Assembly (NCBI GenBank): GCA_964017045.1
Contig: OZ024810.1
Location: 18,285,204-18,349,203 of the forward strand
Direction of reading: 5' to 3'
Length of the DNA: 64,000 bases
Source: Omphiscola glabra
Lineage: Eukaryota; Mollusca; Gastropoda; Lymnaeidae
Position numbers and translations under genes: made by a program. Under the pieces are notes generated by a model that did not search any database, was not told where the DNA came from, and worked only from the letters and a program-made list of their open reading frames with translations. Each line of letters starts with the position of its first letter. Position 1 is the stretch's first letter. Shown piece by piece: positions 1 through 12,385 of the stretch.

Positions 1-271
1 CCGTCCTTAGTCATATGATTCATAGGGGATGCCGTCCTTAGTCATATGATTCATAGGGGATGCCGTCCTTAGTCATATGATTCATAGGGGATGCCGTCCT
101 TAGTCATATGATTCATAGGGGATGCCGTCCTTAGTCATATGATTCATAGGGGATGCCGTCCTTAGTCATATGATTCATAGGGGATGCCGTCCTTAGTCAT
201 ATGATTCATAGGGGATGCCGTCCTTAGTCATATGATTCATAGGGGATGCCGTCCTTAGTCATATGATTCAT
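1..271. repeat. 31-bp tandem array, ~9 units
   Basis: Unit starts ccgtccttagtcatatgatt and ends with ataggggatg. Copies are essentially identical, so the array is young or homogenised. It continues beyond the window start. Confidence 0.97.
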
Positions 272-303
272 ACTGGGTAAGAGACTAATTCAATAATGAT
301 TAG

Positions 304-531
304 GAGTGAGATTTTGTTTGGGACACACTATTGTACAGCACACTCTGATGTAACTCCAAGGAGTGAGATTTTGTTTGTGACACACTATTGTACAGCACAC
401 TCTGATGTAACTCCAAGAGGTGAGATTTTGTTTGGGACACACTATTGTACAGCACACTCTGGTGTAACTCCAAGGAGTGAGATTTTGTTTGGGACACCCT
501 ATTGTACAGCACACTCTGACGTAACTCCAGA
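304..531. repeat. 57-bp tandem array, 4 units
   Basis: Unit begins gagtgagattttgtttggga and ends gatgtaactccaag. Being 19 codons long, it gives overlapping ORFs on both strands that are not genes. Confidence 0.95.
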
Positions 532-1434
532 TTTGACGCATAGTTATCTGAAGTCCTTGATGACAAAAAACTCTTGCTCACCTTTCTGTTATTAAATACA
601 ATTTCTGTTAACATTACTGTTGATTAAGAATCCCGTAAGTCAACCCATCTTCGAGTCAACACGCCTGTTGATAAACAACGCAGTCAATTTAACATTTTGT
701 TATCTAACCATTCCCAAATTTTTAACTGTAAAGCGCGGTTGACCAACATTTCTATGAAAGGAAAATGTTTGGATAAACATCAATGTTAAAAAAAAAAATT
801 GTCCAGAGTAACATTTGTTAACACCATAATTTAGCAGCAGCTCAGATAAGACAAATGCTAACATCCTATTTTTTAACCTCAGCAATTGTTGGCTTTTAAC
901 GATTTCGGACGCATCATTCGGAGCGCCCCGATGGTGTTAGTGAAAGGTCAGCACTGATTATACATTGCTAAATATCCGACCATCTTAAACCGTAGCTGAG
1001 TCATGTGAGTGGTGGACCTAAAATTTTGACCTCTGTCTGACCTTGGCTCATTACTCCCCCCCCCTGCCCCCCATGAACGTGCTCGGAAAACGCCTGGAAA
1101 TGTCATCAAATTACCTCCCCCCTGACACACCAACCGTGATTGTCTCTGACGCCCTTGGGAAAGACGCCCACAGTGGGGGGGGGGGGGGCGGGCAGGGTAG
1201 ACTACTATATTTAACGGGAGATAATTTGCTGGTATCATTTCAAATGTGGGATGCCCCAGAACATTTTACAGCCGGGACATTTTTGGCTAGTAAAAATCAG
1301 CAATTACTCCCCTTTGTCGCTTGGTAAGTTTTAGTTTGTGGGTGGAAAAATGTGAGTTTAAAAAATTGTTATAACTGTCTGACATGCAAAAACCACTGGG
1401 ATGGAATTATATCAATAATTGCATAACATGGAAA
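532..1434. other. No gene seen; AT-rich with C- and G-tracts
   Basis: Unique sequence with a C-run near 1055 and a G-run near 1176-1190. Short ORFs here have no family features. Confidence 0.6.
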
Positions 1435-1598
1435 CAGTGACGAAGGAAGGGGCGCAGAGGGGGTTACGCCCCGGGTGTCACTTTTTCACCTTATATTAAG
1501 GGGTGGCATTTTCTGCCATCTGCAGAGTTTTTCGTGGGAGTGACCGACAAAAAAGCTGGCCGACGCCCCGGGAGGCACTAACCCTAGCTACGCCACTG
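1435..1598. mobile_element. Degraded short hAT-like MITE
   Basis: The right end ctagctacgccactg (1584-1598) is a clear inverted terminus. The left end is probably cagtgacgaagg at 1435. The flanks do not give a clean 8-bp duplication. The interior (ttttcgtgggag, ccgacgccccggg) differs from the 6462 family but resembles 16513-16635. Confidence 0.5.
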
Positions 1599-1619
1599 CA
1601 TACAGGAATGGAATGATAT

Positions 1620-1945
1620 CCATGATTGACATTGACACACGCAGAATGCGGATTGACATGTACACATAATGTGGATAGACATGTAAACACAATGTGGATT
1701 GGCATGTACACATGTACAATATGGTTTGATATGTACACACACAATGTGGACTAACATGTACGTATACACAATATGAATAGACATGTACATACACAATGTG
1801 AACTGACATGTACACATAATGTGAACTGACATGTACACACAACGTGGACTGACATGTACACACAACGTGGACTGACATGTACACACAATGTGGATTGACA
1901 TATACACGTGCACAATGTGGACTGACATCTACACACATACATAAA
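1620..1945. repeat. Imperfect 24-30-bp tandem array
   Basis: Units built on tgacatgtacacacaatgtg with variable length. ORFs rich in CTCQST and HIVCTC words on the minus strand are array read-through. Confidence 0.9.
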
Positions 1946-2274
1946 TCAAAGAGAGAGATAAATTCGTCCTTAATGACCATCAGACAGACACACCAGACGG
2001 AGGATATTGGCCACTAGAGCCGACTCTGTGAGTTTGATGCTGACCAGCGAAACATCTGTAACCACGGTCCTCCATGTTTAACATACTCCACCACATTCAA
2101 TAACTTTCACGTGAGGTGGGACTCTCAGTCCCGGAGATACGCCCACGTGTCAAGTTCGCCTACGTCACGCCATCATTTCCGCTCAGGGCAGGGTGAAACG
2201 ACTCCGAAGATTCTTTAACCCCGTTTAAAAAAAAACAATATTTCCAGGCCCATATTCCATTTTACAAAGTTGGC
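1946..2274. other. No gene seen
   Basis: Unique sequence between two arrays; no splice-bounded open frame or element ends recognised. Confidence 0.5.
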
Positions 2275-2727
2275 CGCGACACATGTGCTGGAACAGACAC
2301 CGCCACACATGTGCTTGAACAGACGCCGCCACACACGTGCTTGAACAGACGCCGCGACACATGTGCTTGAACAGACGCCGCCACACACTTGCTTGAACAG
2401 ACGCCGCGACACATGTGCTTGAACAGACGCCGCGACACATGTGCTTGAACAGACGCCGCGACACATGTGCTTGAACAGACGCCGCCACACATGTGCTCGA
2501 ACAGACGCCGCCACACATGTGCTTGAACAGACGCCGCCACACATGTGCTCGAACAGACGCCGCCACACATTTGCTCGCACAGAAGCCGCCACTCATGTGC
2601 TTGAACAGACGCCGCCACACATTTGCTCGAACAGACGCCGCCACACATGTGCTCGCACAGAAGCCGCCACTCATGTGCTTGAACAGACACCGCCACACAT
2701 GTGCTTGAACAGACGCCGCCACACACC
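2275..2727. repeat. 26-bp tandem array, ~17 units
   Basis: Unit gacacatgtgcttgaacaga then cgccgc. The 26-bp length cycles all three frames and none contains a stop, so all frames give ORFs of 70-165 codons. Confidence 0.96.
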
Positions 2728-3166
2728 TTCTTTACAATGAAGCTTATGTTGAGATATTCCTTTAGTTTATAAATAAAACACTTTGTTTTGTTTTTTTAAA
2801 AGCATTACTTTTGATTATGTTTAGATTGTCTTAGTTTCATGGTGGAAGTTCAACGATCGAAAGAAGAAAAAAAAAACAAATATCTGTCATATAATCTTAC
2901 AATGGAGAAACAAGAAAATATTGTTCTAAACGGGAAATGATTTTCTTGACATGATGCTGGCCAACGTATCTCAAACTGGGTTGTGCGGATCAACAGTGGC
3001 TCGAGGTTGAGGTTGGGAGTCAGAGTGAGGGTGAACTATTCTGGAGGTAGCCCGAAAACACAACTGGCGAGCATTTAATGAATTGGTACTCACTTGTTAA
3101 ATTAAAATCGTGTTCAGAAAAAGGGGGAGGGGGTGTAGAAAGAGATTATCTCAAGCTTAAGATCCC
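2728..3166. other. No gene seen; A/T-rich
   Basis: Unique sequence with poly-A and poly-T runs; nothing supported. Confidence 0.5.
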
Positions 3167-3770
3167 CTGATGTAGAATGTAGACAGATGATGTAGACAGA
3201 TGATGTAGAATGTAGACAGATGATGTAGACAGATGACGTAGACAGATGATGTAGACAGATGATGTAGACAGATGACGTAGACAGGTGATGTAGACATATG
3301 ATGTAGACAGATGATGTAGACAGATGATGTAGAATGTAGACAGATGATGTAGACAGATGACGTAGACAGATGATGTAGACAGATGATGTAGACAGATGAC
3401 GTAGACAGATGATGTAGACAGATGATGTAGACAGATGATGTAGACAGATGATGTAGAATGTAGACAGATGATGTAGACAGATGACGTAGACAGATGATGT
3501 AGACAGATGATGTAGACAGATGACGTAGACAGATGATGTAGACAGATGATGTAGACAGATGATGTAGACAGACGATGTAGCATGTAGACAGATGATGTAG
3601 ACAGATGACGTAGACAGATGATGTAGACAGATGATGTAGACAGATGACGTAGACAGATGACGTAGACAGATGATGTAGACAGATGATGTAGACAGATGAT
3701 GTAGAATGTAGACATATAATGTAGAATGTAGACATATAATGTAGAATGTAGACAGATGATTTAGAATGTA
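3167..3770. repeat. 13-bp tandem array with 20-bp variant units
   Basis: Core unit gtagacagatgat, punctuated by gtagaatgtagacagatgat. A higher-order pattern of several 13-mers plus one 20-mer recurs. Ends exactly at the truncated edge of the palindromic element. Confidence 0.95.
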
Positions 3771-4061
3771 CAAACTAAAATAAACTATAACAAATGACAT
3801 CCGAATAGCATTAGTCAAATTGGACCCGGACACGCAGCGCCGCCATTCGCACCCGGGTACCATTAGGCTCAATGCTATTCAGATGTCATTTGTGGCAGTT
3901 TATTTTAGTTAAAATAAAGAATTAAGATTACAAACGTATAGTACATTCAATTATCTTTCATATGATACCTCATTTGGTCTTACAAACCCAACAATAATAT
4001 TTTAAATCGTTTTTTAACCCGACCTCTCAATTCTGGTACCCGGGTACCAATAGGTGCAGCC
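3771..4061. mobile_element. Palindromic element, left-truncated copy with empty MITE site
   Basis: Matches the right two-thirds of 54654-55290 in the same orientation (gacatccgaatagcatt, loop with ggacccggacacgcagc, then gtttattttag, aacccaacaataat, cccgggtacc, aggtgcagcc at 4061). The left arm stops at 3771 against a 13-bp tandem array. It lacks the nested MITE. Confidence 0.75.
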
Positions 4062-4127
4062 TAGTTAATTACCTAGGTTGTTTTTATTAACAAACATTGA
4101 ACACAAAAGATCTTGTTATTCTTAACT

Positions 4128-5428
4128 TGTATGTGGGCAGTATGTACAATTAGCCTACCGTGGGCAGTATGTACAATTAGCCTACTGTGGACAGTATGTA
4201 CAATTAGCCTACCGTGGGCAGTATGTACAATTAGCCTACCGTGGGCAGTATGTACAATTAGCCTACTGTGGGCAGTATGTACAATTAGCCTACTGTGGAC
4301 AGTATGTACAATTAGCCTACTGTGGACAGTATGTACAATTAGCCTACTGTGGGCAGTATGTACAATTAGCCTACTGTGGACAGTATGTACAATTAGCCTA
4401 CTGTGGGTAGTATGTACAATTAGCCTACTGTGGACAGTATGTACAATTAGCCTACCGTGGGCAGTATGTACAATTAGCCTACCGTGGGATGTATGTACAA
4501 TTAGCCTACTGTGGGCAGTATGTACAATTATCCTACCGTGGGCAGTATGTACAATTAGCCTACTGTGGACAGTATGTACAATTAGCCTACTGTGGACAGT
4601 ATGTACAATTAGCCTACTGTGGGTAGTATGTACAATTAGCCTACTGTGGACAGTATGTACAATTAGCCTACCGTGGGCAGTATGTACAATTAGCCTACCG
4701 TGGGATGTATGTACAATTAGCCTACTGTGGGCAGTATGTACAATTATCCTACCGTGGGCAGTATGTACAATTAGCCTACCGTGGGCAGTATGTACAATAA
4801 GCCTACCGTGGGCGGTATGTACAATAAGCCTACCGTGGGCAGTATGTACAATTAGCCTACTGTGGACAGTATGTACAATTAGCCTACCGTGAGCAGTATG
4901 TACAATTAGCCTACCGTGGGCAGTACATACAATAAGCCTACCGTGGGCAGTATGTACAATTAGCCTACTGTCGACAGTATGTACAATTAGCCTACCGTGG
5001 GCAGTATGTACAATAAGCTTACCGTGGGCAGTATGTACAATTAGCCTACCGTGGGATGTATGTACAATTAGCCTACTGTGGGCAGTATGTACAATTATCC
5101 TACCGTGGGCAGTATGTACAATTAGCCTACTGTGGGCAGTATGTACAATTAGCCTACCGTGGGCAGTATGTACAATAAGCCTACCGTGGGCAGTATGTAC
5201 AATTAGCCTACCGTGGGATGTATGTACAATTATCCCACTGTGGGCAGTTTGTACAATTAGCCTACCGTGGGCGGTATGTACAATTAGCCTAACGTGGGCA
5301 TTATGTACAATTAGCCTAACGTGGGCATTAATTACAATTAGCCTACCGTGGGCGGTATGAACAATTAGCCTACCTTGGGCGTTATGAACAATTAGTCTAC
5401 CGTGGGCGGTATGAACAATTAGTCTACC
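4128..5428. repeat. 27-bp tandem array, ~48 units
   Basis: Unit gtgggcagtatgtacaatta then gcctacc, with gtggac, gtgggatgt and aataagcc variants. Nine codons per unit give an ORF repeating WAVCTISLP for 259 codons; the lack of any non-repeat domain and the frame's decay past 4892 argue against a gene. Blocks of variant order repeat (about 4390-4560 and 4620-4800). Confidence 0.97.
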
Positions 5429-5535
5429 GATGACACTTGTTTCGAGCCTTTAGATCAGCAAATCTTTTGATTGCACTGTCTATTTTCCTTCCATGGCGCC
5501 CCACATGCAATTATTTTTCCTGTTTTGGAAGATCG
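5429..5535. other. Spacer between two arrays
   Basis: About 100 bases of unique sequence; nothing seen. Confidence 0.5.
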
Positions 5536-6108
5536 TTGTAGACTGTAGACTGTAGAATGTAGACTAGACTGTAGACTGTAGACTGTAGACTAGACTGTAG
5601 ACTGTAGACTGTAGACTAGACTGTAGACTGTAGACTGTAGACTAGACTGGTGACTGTAGACTGTAGACTAGACTGTAGACTAGACTGTAGACTGTAGACT
5701 AGACTGTAGACTGTAGACTAGACTGTAGACTGTAGACTAGACTGTAGACTAGACTGTAGACTGTAGACTGTAGACTAGACTGTAGACTAGACTGTAGACT
5801 GTAGACTAGACTGTAGACTAGACTGTAGACTAGACTGTAAACTGTAGACTGTAGACTAGACTGTAGACTGTAGACTGTAGACTAGACTGTAGACTAGACT
5901 GTAGACTGTAGACTCTAGACTGTAGACTAGACTGTAGACTAGACTGTAGACTGTAGACTAGACTGTAGACTAGACTGTAGACTAGACTGTAAACTGTAGA
6001 CTGTAGACTAGACTGTAGACTGTAGACTGTAGACTAGACTGTAGACTAGACTGTAGACTGTAGACTGTAGACTAGACTGTAGACTGTAGACTAGACTGTA
6101 GACTGTAG
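5536..6108. repeat. 7/5-bp tandem array (gtagact and agact)
   Basis: Made of heptamer gtagact and pentamer agact in varying order. Stops in all frames (tag), so unlike most arrays here it makes no ORF. Longer blocks of the same order recur, for example around 5830-5900 and 5990-6060. Confidence 0.95.
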
Positions 6109-6461
6109 AATGAGGCAAAACTGCATTTCAGTCATGCGCGAAAGTCCAATCATTGATTTCGAAATATCAAAACTTTTCTAGTGAGGGGCTCACACGCCTC
6201 CCCAGGTCCCTTCTCTTACTTCCTGCCCCCCCCCCCCCCCAACCCAACCGGCACCTTTGTATATAGAATATTTTTTTTTAACTTCTAAAAGTTTGTAATA
6301 AAAGTGATTTTCTAAACTGAAAATTGTTATATCCCCTAATTTTTTTGAAATACTTCTTTGGATTAAATATGTTTATATTATATAGAAAACAGAGCGAGAT
6401 TAAAGCTGGGGACACAGGGGGCACCACAACTAGAATGAATTTGTTTTATTTAGGGTGGCGG
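6109..6461. other. No gene seen; C-tract and T-rich
   Basis: C-run at about 6226-6240; otherwise AT-rich unique sequence up to the MITE at 6462. Confidence 0.5.
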
Positions 6462-6647
6462 CAGTGGCGTAGCAAACTTAACTCGCGCCCGGGGCACAAT
6501 ACATTTTTAGCGCCACCCAATACCTTTTTAGCGCCTCCCCCTATTCGAAAACCATACAATATTATAGTAAAATATACCATTTGGCGCCCCTTTGTGAGTA
6601 GCGCCCGGGGCATGATGCCCCCCTTGCCCCCCCTCACTAAGCCACTG
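6462..6647. mobile_element. Short hAT-like MITE (CAGTGGCGTAGC family), 186 bp
   Basis: Begins CAGTGGCGTAGC and ends TAAGCCACTG. The 8-bp duplication ggtggcgg is perfect (6454-6461, 6648-6655). The interior has gcgcccggggcac and repeated agcgcc words, shared with the copy at 54866. Non-coding. Confidence 0.85.
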
Positions 6648-6855
6648 GGTGGCGGTGCTGGTGTCAAATCTGGCTCTCGGCGTCGTTATGCCTACAATTG
6701 GTGTTTATAGAAGCACCGCCCCTCCCCGAACACGTGAAATGCAACCCCCCTGTTTACTTTTCATCACGGGAATGAAATACAATTGTAAACATTTCAGATC
6801 ATAGAAGTCTGTGACGGAATATATATTTTTTGTAATGCATTTTTGGGTTAAAAAT

Positions 6856-7083
6856 GGTTTGTAATGTTAAAAGTAAAGGGGTTTGTAATGTTGAAAGTAA
6901 AGGGGTTTGTAATGTTAAAATAAAGGGGTTTGTAATGTTGAAAGTAAAGGGGCTTGTAATGTTGAAAGTAAAGGGGTTTGTAATGTTAAAAGTAAAGGGG
7001 TTTGTAATGTTGAAAGTAAAGGGGTTTGTAATGTTGAAAGTAAAGGGGTTTGTAATGTTAAAAGTAAAGGGGTTTGTAATGTT
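6856..7083. repeat. 24-bp tandem array, ~9.5 units
   Basis: Unit gtttgtaatgttgaaagtaa then aggg. One frame is open with GFVMLKVK repeats; array read-through. Confidence 0.95.
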
Positions 7084-7272
7084 CGAAAAGTTCTTTTTAT
7101 AATTAATTTATTTTTAGATTTTAAAAAAAATAACTTTTAGTTGTATGAAGCCATTTTGGGAAAGGAGACTTTGTGAACCAGGTTCACTGGTACGTCATTA
7201 TTTAGGGGCGTGGGTGTCAAGACACCCAGTGAACATATAGGCGTGCCTCATGCTGGCCATTTCTCCAGTTTA

Positions 7273-8155
7273 AAGTAAAGCTTCAAAACCCAGCCAGTAT
7301 CCACAATATCAAATGTAAAACTTCAAAACCCAGCCAGTATCCACAATATCAAATGTAAAACTTCAAAACCCTGCCAGTATCCACAATTTCAAATGTACAA
7401 CTTCAAAACCCTGCCAGTACCCACAATTTCAAAGGTACAACTTCAAAACCCAGCCAGTACCCACAATATCAAATGTACAACTTCAAAACCCTGCCAGTAC
7501 CCACAAAATCAAATGTACAACCTCAAAACCCGGCCAGTACCCACAATTTCAAATGTACAACTTCAAAACCCTGCCAGTACCCACAATATCAAATGTACAA
7601 CTTCAAAACCCTGCCAGTACCCACAAAATCAAATGTACAACCTCAAAACCCGGCCAGTACCCACAATTTCAAATGTACAACTTCAAAACCCTGCCAGTAC
7701 CCACAATATCAAATGTAAAACTTCAAAACCCAGACAGTACCCACAATTTCAAATGTACAACTTCTAAACCCTGCCAGTATCCACACTTTCAAATGTACAA
7801 CTTCAAAACCCAGCCAGTACCCACAAAATCAAATGTACAACCTCAAAACTCTGCCAGTACCCACAATTTAAAATGTACAACTTCAAAACCCTGCCAGTAC
7901 CCACAATATCAAATGTAAAACTTCAAAACCCAGACAGTACCCACAATTTCAAATGTAAAACTTCAAAACCCTGCCAGTATCCACACTTTCAAATGTACAA
8001 CTTCAAAACCCTGCCAGTATCCACAATTTCAAATGTACAACTTCAAAACCCAGACAGTACCCACAATTTCAAATGTACAACTTCAAAACCCAGCCAGTAC
8101 CCACAATTTCAAATGTACAACTGCAAAACCCAGCCAGTACCCACAATTTCAAATG
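7273..8155. repeat. 40-bp tandem array, ~22 units, with 120-bp higher order
   Basis: Unit cttcaaaacccagccagtac then ccacaatatcaaatgtacaa. The blocks 7501-7620 and 7621-7740 are almost identical, showing a three-unit higher-order repeat. Period 40 is not a multiple of three, so ORFs cycle through frames. Confidence 0.97.
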
Positions 8156-9012
8156 CTCAAAAAATAAATTATGTGAACAACGTTAACTTTAAATCTCAAA
8201 AACATCTTTCTTAACTCTTACCCCCCACCCCCACTCGCCCCCCCCCCCCCCCTTAAAAATCCACTGTTTAATATTGAAAAAATAACACCCATTAGTTAAA
8301 TATCCCCCTCATCCCCCCAACCTTGAACCATGCTGCGCATTTGGGTGGAAGCAATAATGTTCACGTATAATTTGTATTTAGAATAACACAATCTGCAGGC
8401 CTGTAACGAATGCCGTGAAACATCGCCGAGACCTACTGAGCCGTCAATGGTGGCCTTGAAGACTCAGCAGATTTTCTTCTTTTTTTTTTCTCCTCATGGC
8501 GAGGTTTCCTTCAGGTAAAAAAAAAAAAATGCGTATTCAAATTTGCAAATTCCTTTTTTTTTTTTCTTCTTTTTTTTTCTTTTTTAAAATATATGCATAC
8601 CATTTTTTTTTTCATTTTTCTAAATATAGACTCCGAATGGCCTACATAAAATTTAAACCAGAGAACACAAAGGACAGGTAAGAGGTGTATCTGGTGTCTC
8701 CGATTGAACCACTGAATTAGACCATGACAATGAAATTCTTTTTTGTTAAAATTAAAAGCTAGAACCGAGGCTTTCTTCAATTTTACTTTAAAGTTAAATG
8801 TTTCATTTATTTGTTGTTTTTTTTTAAAAATGATATCAATTTTATTTTTATTTTCATTTAAATAGTAATTATATCACAATTAAATATACTTCATTTCCGG
8901 GGACATTGTAGATTGCAATTCGTAGCCCCCCCCCCCCCCCTTTCCCCTGGTCTAAACTGTACGAGAATTGTTCAAATATGCGTGCAGCCTTTCTGTACAC
9001 GTTTCTATATTA
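8156..9012. other. No gene seen; homopolymer-rich spacer
   Basis: C-run at 8230-8252, several T-runs at 8470-8615, another C-run at 8927-8940. ORFs rich in Phe or Lys here are homopolymer products. Confidence 0.55.
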
Positions 9013-10525
9013 ACTGATGGTAACAATGTCTGATTGTAACAATGTCTGATTGTAACAATGTCTGATGGTAACAATGTCTGATGGTAACAATGTCTGATGG
9101 TAACAATGTCTGATCGTAACAATGTCTGATGGTAACAATGTCTGATTGTAACAATGTCTGATTGTAACAATGTCTGATTGTAACAATGTCTGATTGTAAC
9201 AATGTCTGATTGTAACAATGTCTGATGGTAGTAATGTCTGATGGTAGTAATGACTGATGGTAGTAATGTCTGATGGTAACAATGTCTGATTGTAACAATG
9301 TCTGATGGTAACAATGTCTGATGGTAACAATGTCTGATTGTAACAATGTCTGATTGTAACAATGTCTGATGGTAGTAATGTCTGATGGTAACAATTTCTG
9401 ATGGTAACAATGTCTGATGGTAACAATGTCTGATGGTAACAATGTCTGATGTTAGTAATGTCTGATGGTAGTAATGACTGATGGTAGTAATGTCTGATGG
9501 TAACAATGTCTGATTGTAACAATGTCTGATGGTAACAATGTCTGATGGTAACAATGTCTGATTGTAACAATGTCTGATGGTAACAATGTCTGATAGTAAC
9601 AATGTCTGATTGTAACAATGTCTGATTGTAACAATGTCTGATGGTAGTAATGTCTGATGGTAACAATTTCTGATGGTAACAATGTCTGATGGTAACAATG
9701 TCTGATGGTAACAATGTCTGATGGTAACAATGTCTTATTGTAACAATGTCTGATTGTAACAATGTCTGATTGTAACAATGTCTGATTGTAACAATGTCTG
9801 ATTGTAACAATGTCTGATTGTAACAATGTCTGATTGTAACAATGTCTGATGGTAACAATGTCTGATGGTAACAATGTCTGATTGTAACAATGTCTGATTG
9901 TAACAATGTCTGATGGTAACAATGTCTGATGTTAACAATGTCTGATGGTAACAATGTCTGATTGTAACAATGTCTGATGGTAACAATGTCTGATGGTAAC
10001 AATGTCTGATTGTAACAATGTCTGACTGTAACAATGTCTGATGGTAACAATGTCTGATGGAAACAATGTCTGATGGTAACAATGTCTGATTGTAACAATG
10101 TCTGATCGTAACAATATCTGATTGTAACAATGTCTGATTGTAACAATGTCTGATGGTAACAATGTCTGATGGTAGTAATGTCTGATGGTAGTAATGTCTG
10201 ATGGTAACAATGTCTGATTGTAACAATGTCTGATTGTAATAATGTCTGATTGTAACAATGTCTGATTGTTACAATGTCTGATTGTAACATTGTCTGATGG
10301 TAACAATGTCTGATTGTAACAATGTCTGATTGTAACAATGTCTGATGGTAACAATGTCTGATGGTAACAATGTCTGATTGTAACAATGTCTGATTGTAAC
10401 AATGTCTGATTGTAGTAATGTCTTATTGTAGTAATGTCTGATTGTAGTAATGTCTGATTGTAGTAATGTCTGATGGTAGTAATGTCTGATGGTAACAATG
10501 TCTGATTGTAGTAATGTCTGATTGT
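9013..10525. repeat. 16-bp tandem array, ~95 units
   Basis: Unit ggtaacaatgtctgat with g/t alternation at the first base and gtagta variants. On the minus strand no frame contains a stop, giving ORFs up to 458 codons with a 16-residue period (LLPSDIVTIRHCYHQT). Variant patterns repeat at longer range (for example 9230-9260 with 9450-9500). Confidence 0.97.
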
Positions 10526-10790
10526 AACAAGGTCTGATTATAACAAGGTTTGATTGTAATAAGGTCTTATTGTCACAAGGTCTGATTGTAACAGGGTCTG
10601 ATTGTAAAACGGTGTGATTCTAACAAGGTGCGATTGTAACAAGGTCTGATTGTAGCAAGGTCTGATTGTAACAAGGTCTGATTGTAACAAGGTCTGATTG
10701 TAACAAGGTCTGATTGTAGCAAGGTCTGATTGTAACAAGGTCTGATTGTAACAAGGTCTGAATGTAACAAGGTCTGATTGTAACAAGGTA
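10526..10790. repeat. 16-bp tandem array, diverged subfamily
   Basis: Unit tgtaacaaggtctgat: the same 16-mer as the preceding array but with aagg replacing aatg. The junction near 10530 is abrupt. Confidence 0.95.
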
Positions 10791-11345
10791 ACGTTTCAGC
10801 TCATTATGGAAATATTTAAATTTATTAGATGAGTGACACGTCACCTCTCTCTATCGCCCTTTCCTGTACAATTGCAATTTTCTATCATTAGAGTTAAAAA
10901 AAAGGTGGGTGGGTGTAGAGTTTTGAACAAATATAAATTCAAAGGAAGAGTAATTACTACTAACTGTACGTTTTTTTTAAAATGACTACATTACACAAAT
11001 GACTACATTATACAAATGACCATATGTATGTGTGTGTCTGTAAGTTCTGTAGCATACTCGTCAAGGCTAAAGAATAGAGTGATAAGGGGACATGCTTGTT
11101 GCAATAATTGTGATGTCTTTATGGCTTCAACCTTTTCTTGAAAGATAAAAATATATCATTAATGATGAAATAAGTGTCTTATACATGGACAAGTTCTACT
11201 TCGGTACCCCGTACAACCGTACCGGTCTTAGGTCGGGAGTATTACCATTGTATTTTTTTTTTATATTAAAGAAATGCAGTCATTTTAAAAAAAAAAAATT
11301 AAAAGGGAGATTGCCATCTGGGCACTATAATGGTCAAGGTGGTCA
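10791..11345. other. No gene seen
   Basis: AT-rich unique sequence with small local duplications (aatgactacatta twice near 10981) and T/A runs near 11250-11300. Confidence 0.5.
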
Positions 11346-12018
11346 ATGATTATAAGACTCGACTCAAGAGAGGACTGGCTGGACACTATGGTCCATGGTC
11401 AAGTTACGCTAAGACTGAATTGAAGAGATTGCTATAATCTGGACTCTGTGGTCGAATGTTCTACGACTGAATTGAAGAGATTGCTATAATCTAGGGACTC
11501 TGTGGTCGCTATGTTCTAAGACTGAATGGACTACGATTAGTCACTTCCTTGTTTTGTCACGTGATACGTACCAGCCATTGGTAGGTTTTCTGCTACACAT
11601 AACAACACATAACAACAGATAAACAGCTGATCAGCCATTGCCATTATCATTAATTCTAAAGCAAAATGTTTGTCTCCATCAGCGCTTCCCCAGTGTTAAT
11701 TAAAATTTTACTTTTCAAAATATTCTTGAATACACGTGTTTTTTTAAAATGACATTCATAAATGTGACAATAATTATAATTCAGTTATGATTAAAGGAAG
11801 AAAGTTGTTTGAAGAAAAATTTGTGAGCGACTAGTGTGTTGCAGACAGCCTACCGGAAGTATTACTTGTTTTTACACGTATCACGTGACAAAACAATCGA
11901 CTAATCGTAGTCCATTGAAGAGATTGCTGTAATCTAGGGACTCTGTGGTCGCTATGTTCTACGACTGAATTGAAGAAAGTTCCATAATCTGGACTCTATG
12001 GTCGCTATGTTCTAAGAT
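11346..12018. repeat. ~50-60-bp tandem array interrupted by a TIR element
   Basis: Units contain gaattgaagagattgctata then atct and ggactctgtggtcgctatg. Units at 11400-11527 continue at 11914-12018 after the 386-bp insertion. Confidence 0.85.
11528..11913. mobile_element. 386-bp TIR element with AT duplication
   Basis: Ends are inverted: GGACTACGATTAGTC...CACGTGATACGT at left and ACGTATCACGTG...GACTAATCGTAGTCC at right. It splits an array whose unit reads gactgaattgaagag: the left flank ends gactgaat, the right starts attgaagag, so the duplication is AT. A 2-bp AT duplication with GG ends would fit ISL2EU-type elements, but that assignment is from memory. Interior AT-rich, non-coding. Confidence 0.65.
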
Positions 12019-12385
12019 TGTTTAGTCTACCCAGACACACCGGGGGCCATCTCAGACGACGTGACACTTCCAGCATGTTATATCCCCCCCCCCCCCCCCC
12101 CCCCGGGTGTGCTTCACTCATATCCTGTTTCAAATCTTGGGCGGAAGTCATAAGACGAGATCACCATGTTTACATTAAAAGGAGCACACATTTCCATGAC
12201 ACAATCCTACTTTTTTTTTTTTAAAGACTCTTTATTTTCAACATCAGCACATGGACGCCACTAGAGCAGATTCTATCGGCAAGCAATAACTCGACTCGTT
12301 ATGGGAAATACATTTCTTTGAAATAGATAATGGTTTAATTAGAAACAAATAATAGCCACGAAGTAAATTATCTCTTGTAACAAGA
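12019..12385. other. No gene seen; C-tract
   Basis: C-run at 12084-12104 and T-run near 12210; unique otherwise. Confidence 0.5.

Noticed and set aside
1..271. CRISPR-like array at the window start
   Set aside because: The 31-bp units are head-to-tail with no unique spacers, and the sequence is clearly eukaryotic.
2225..2726. Overlapping Cys-rich frames of 125-165 codons
   Set aside because: 26-bp array open in every frame; same peptide words recur out of phase.
4113..4892. 259-codon frame of WAVCTISLP repeats, possible Cys-rich repeat protein
   Set aside because: The 27-bp DNA array continues well past the stop with the same unit, and substitutions show no bias to synonymous sites.
9010..10386. 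458-codon open frame on the minus strand with a 16-residue period
   Set aside because: It is read-through of a 16-bp tandem repeat that lacks stops in all three minus frames; no non-repeat domain, signal peptide or splice context.
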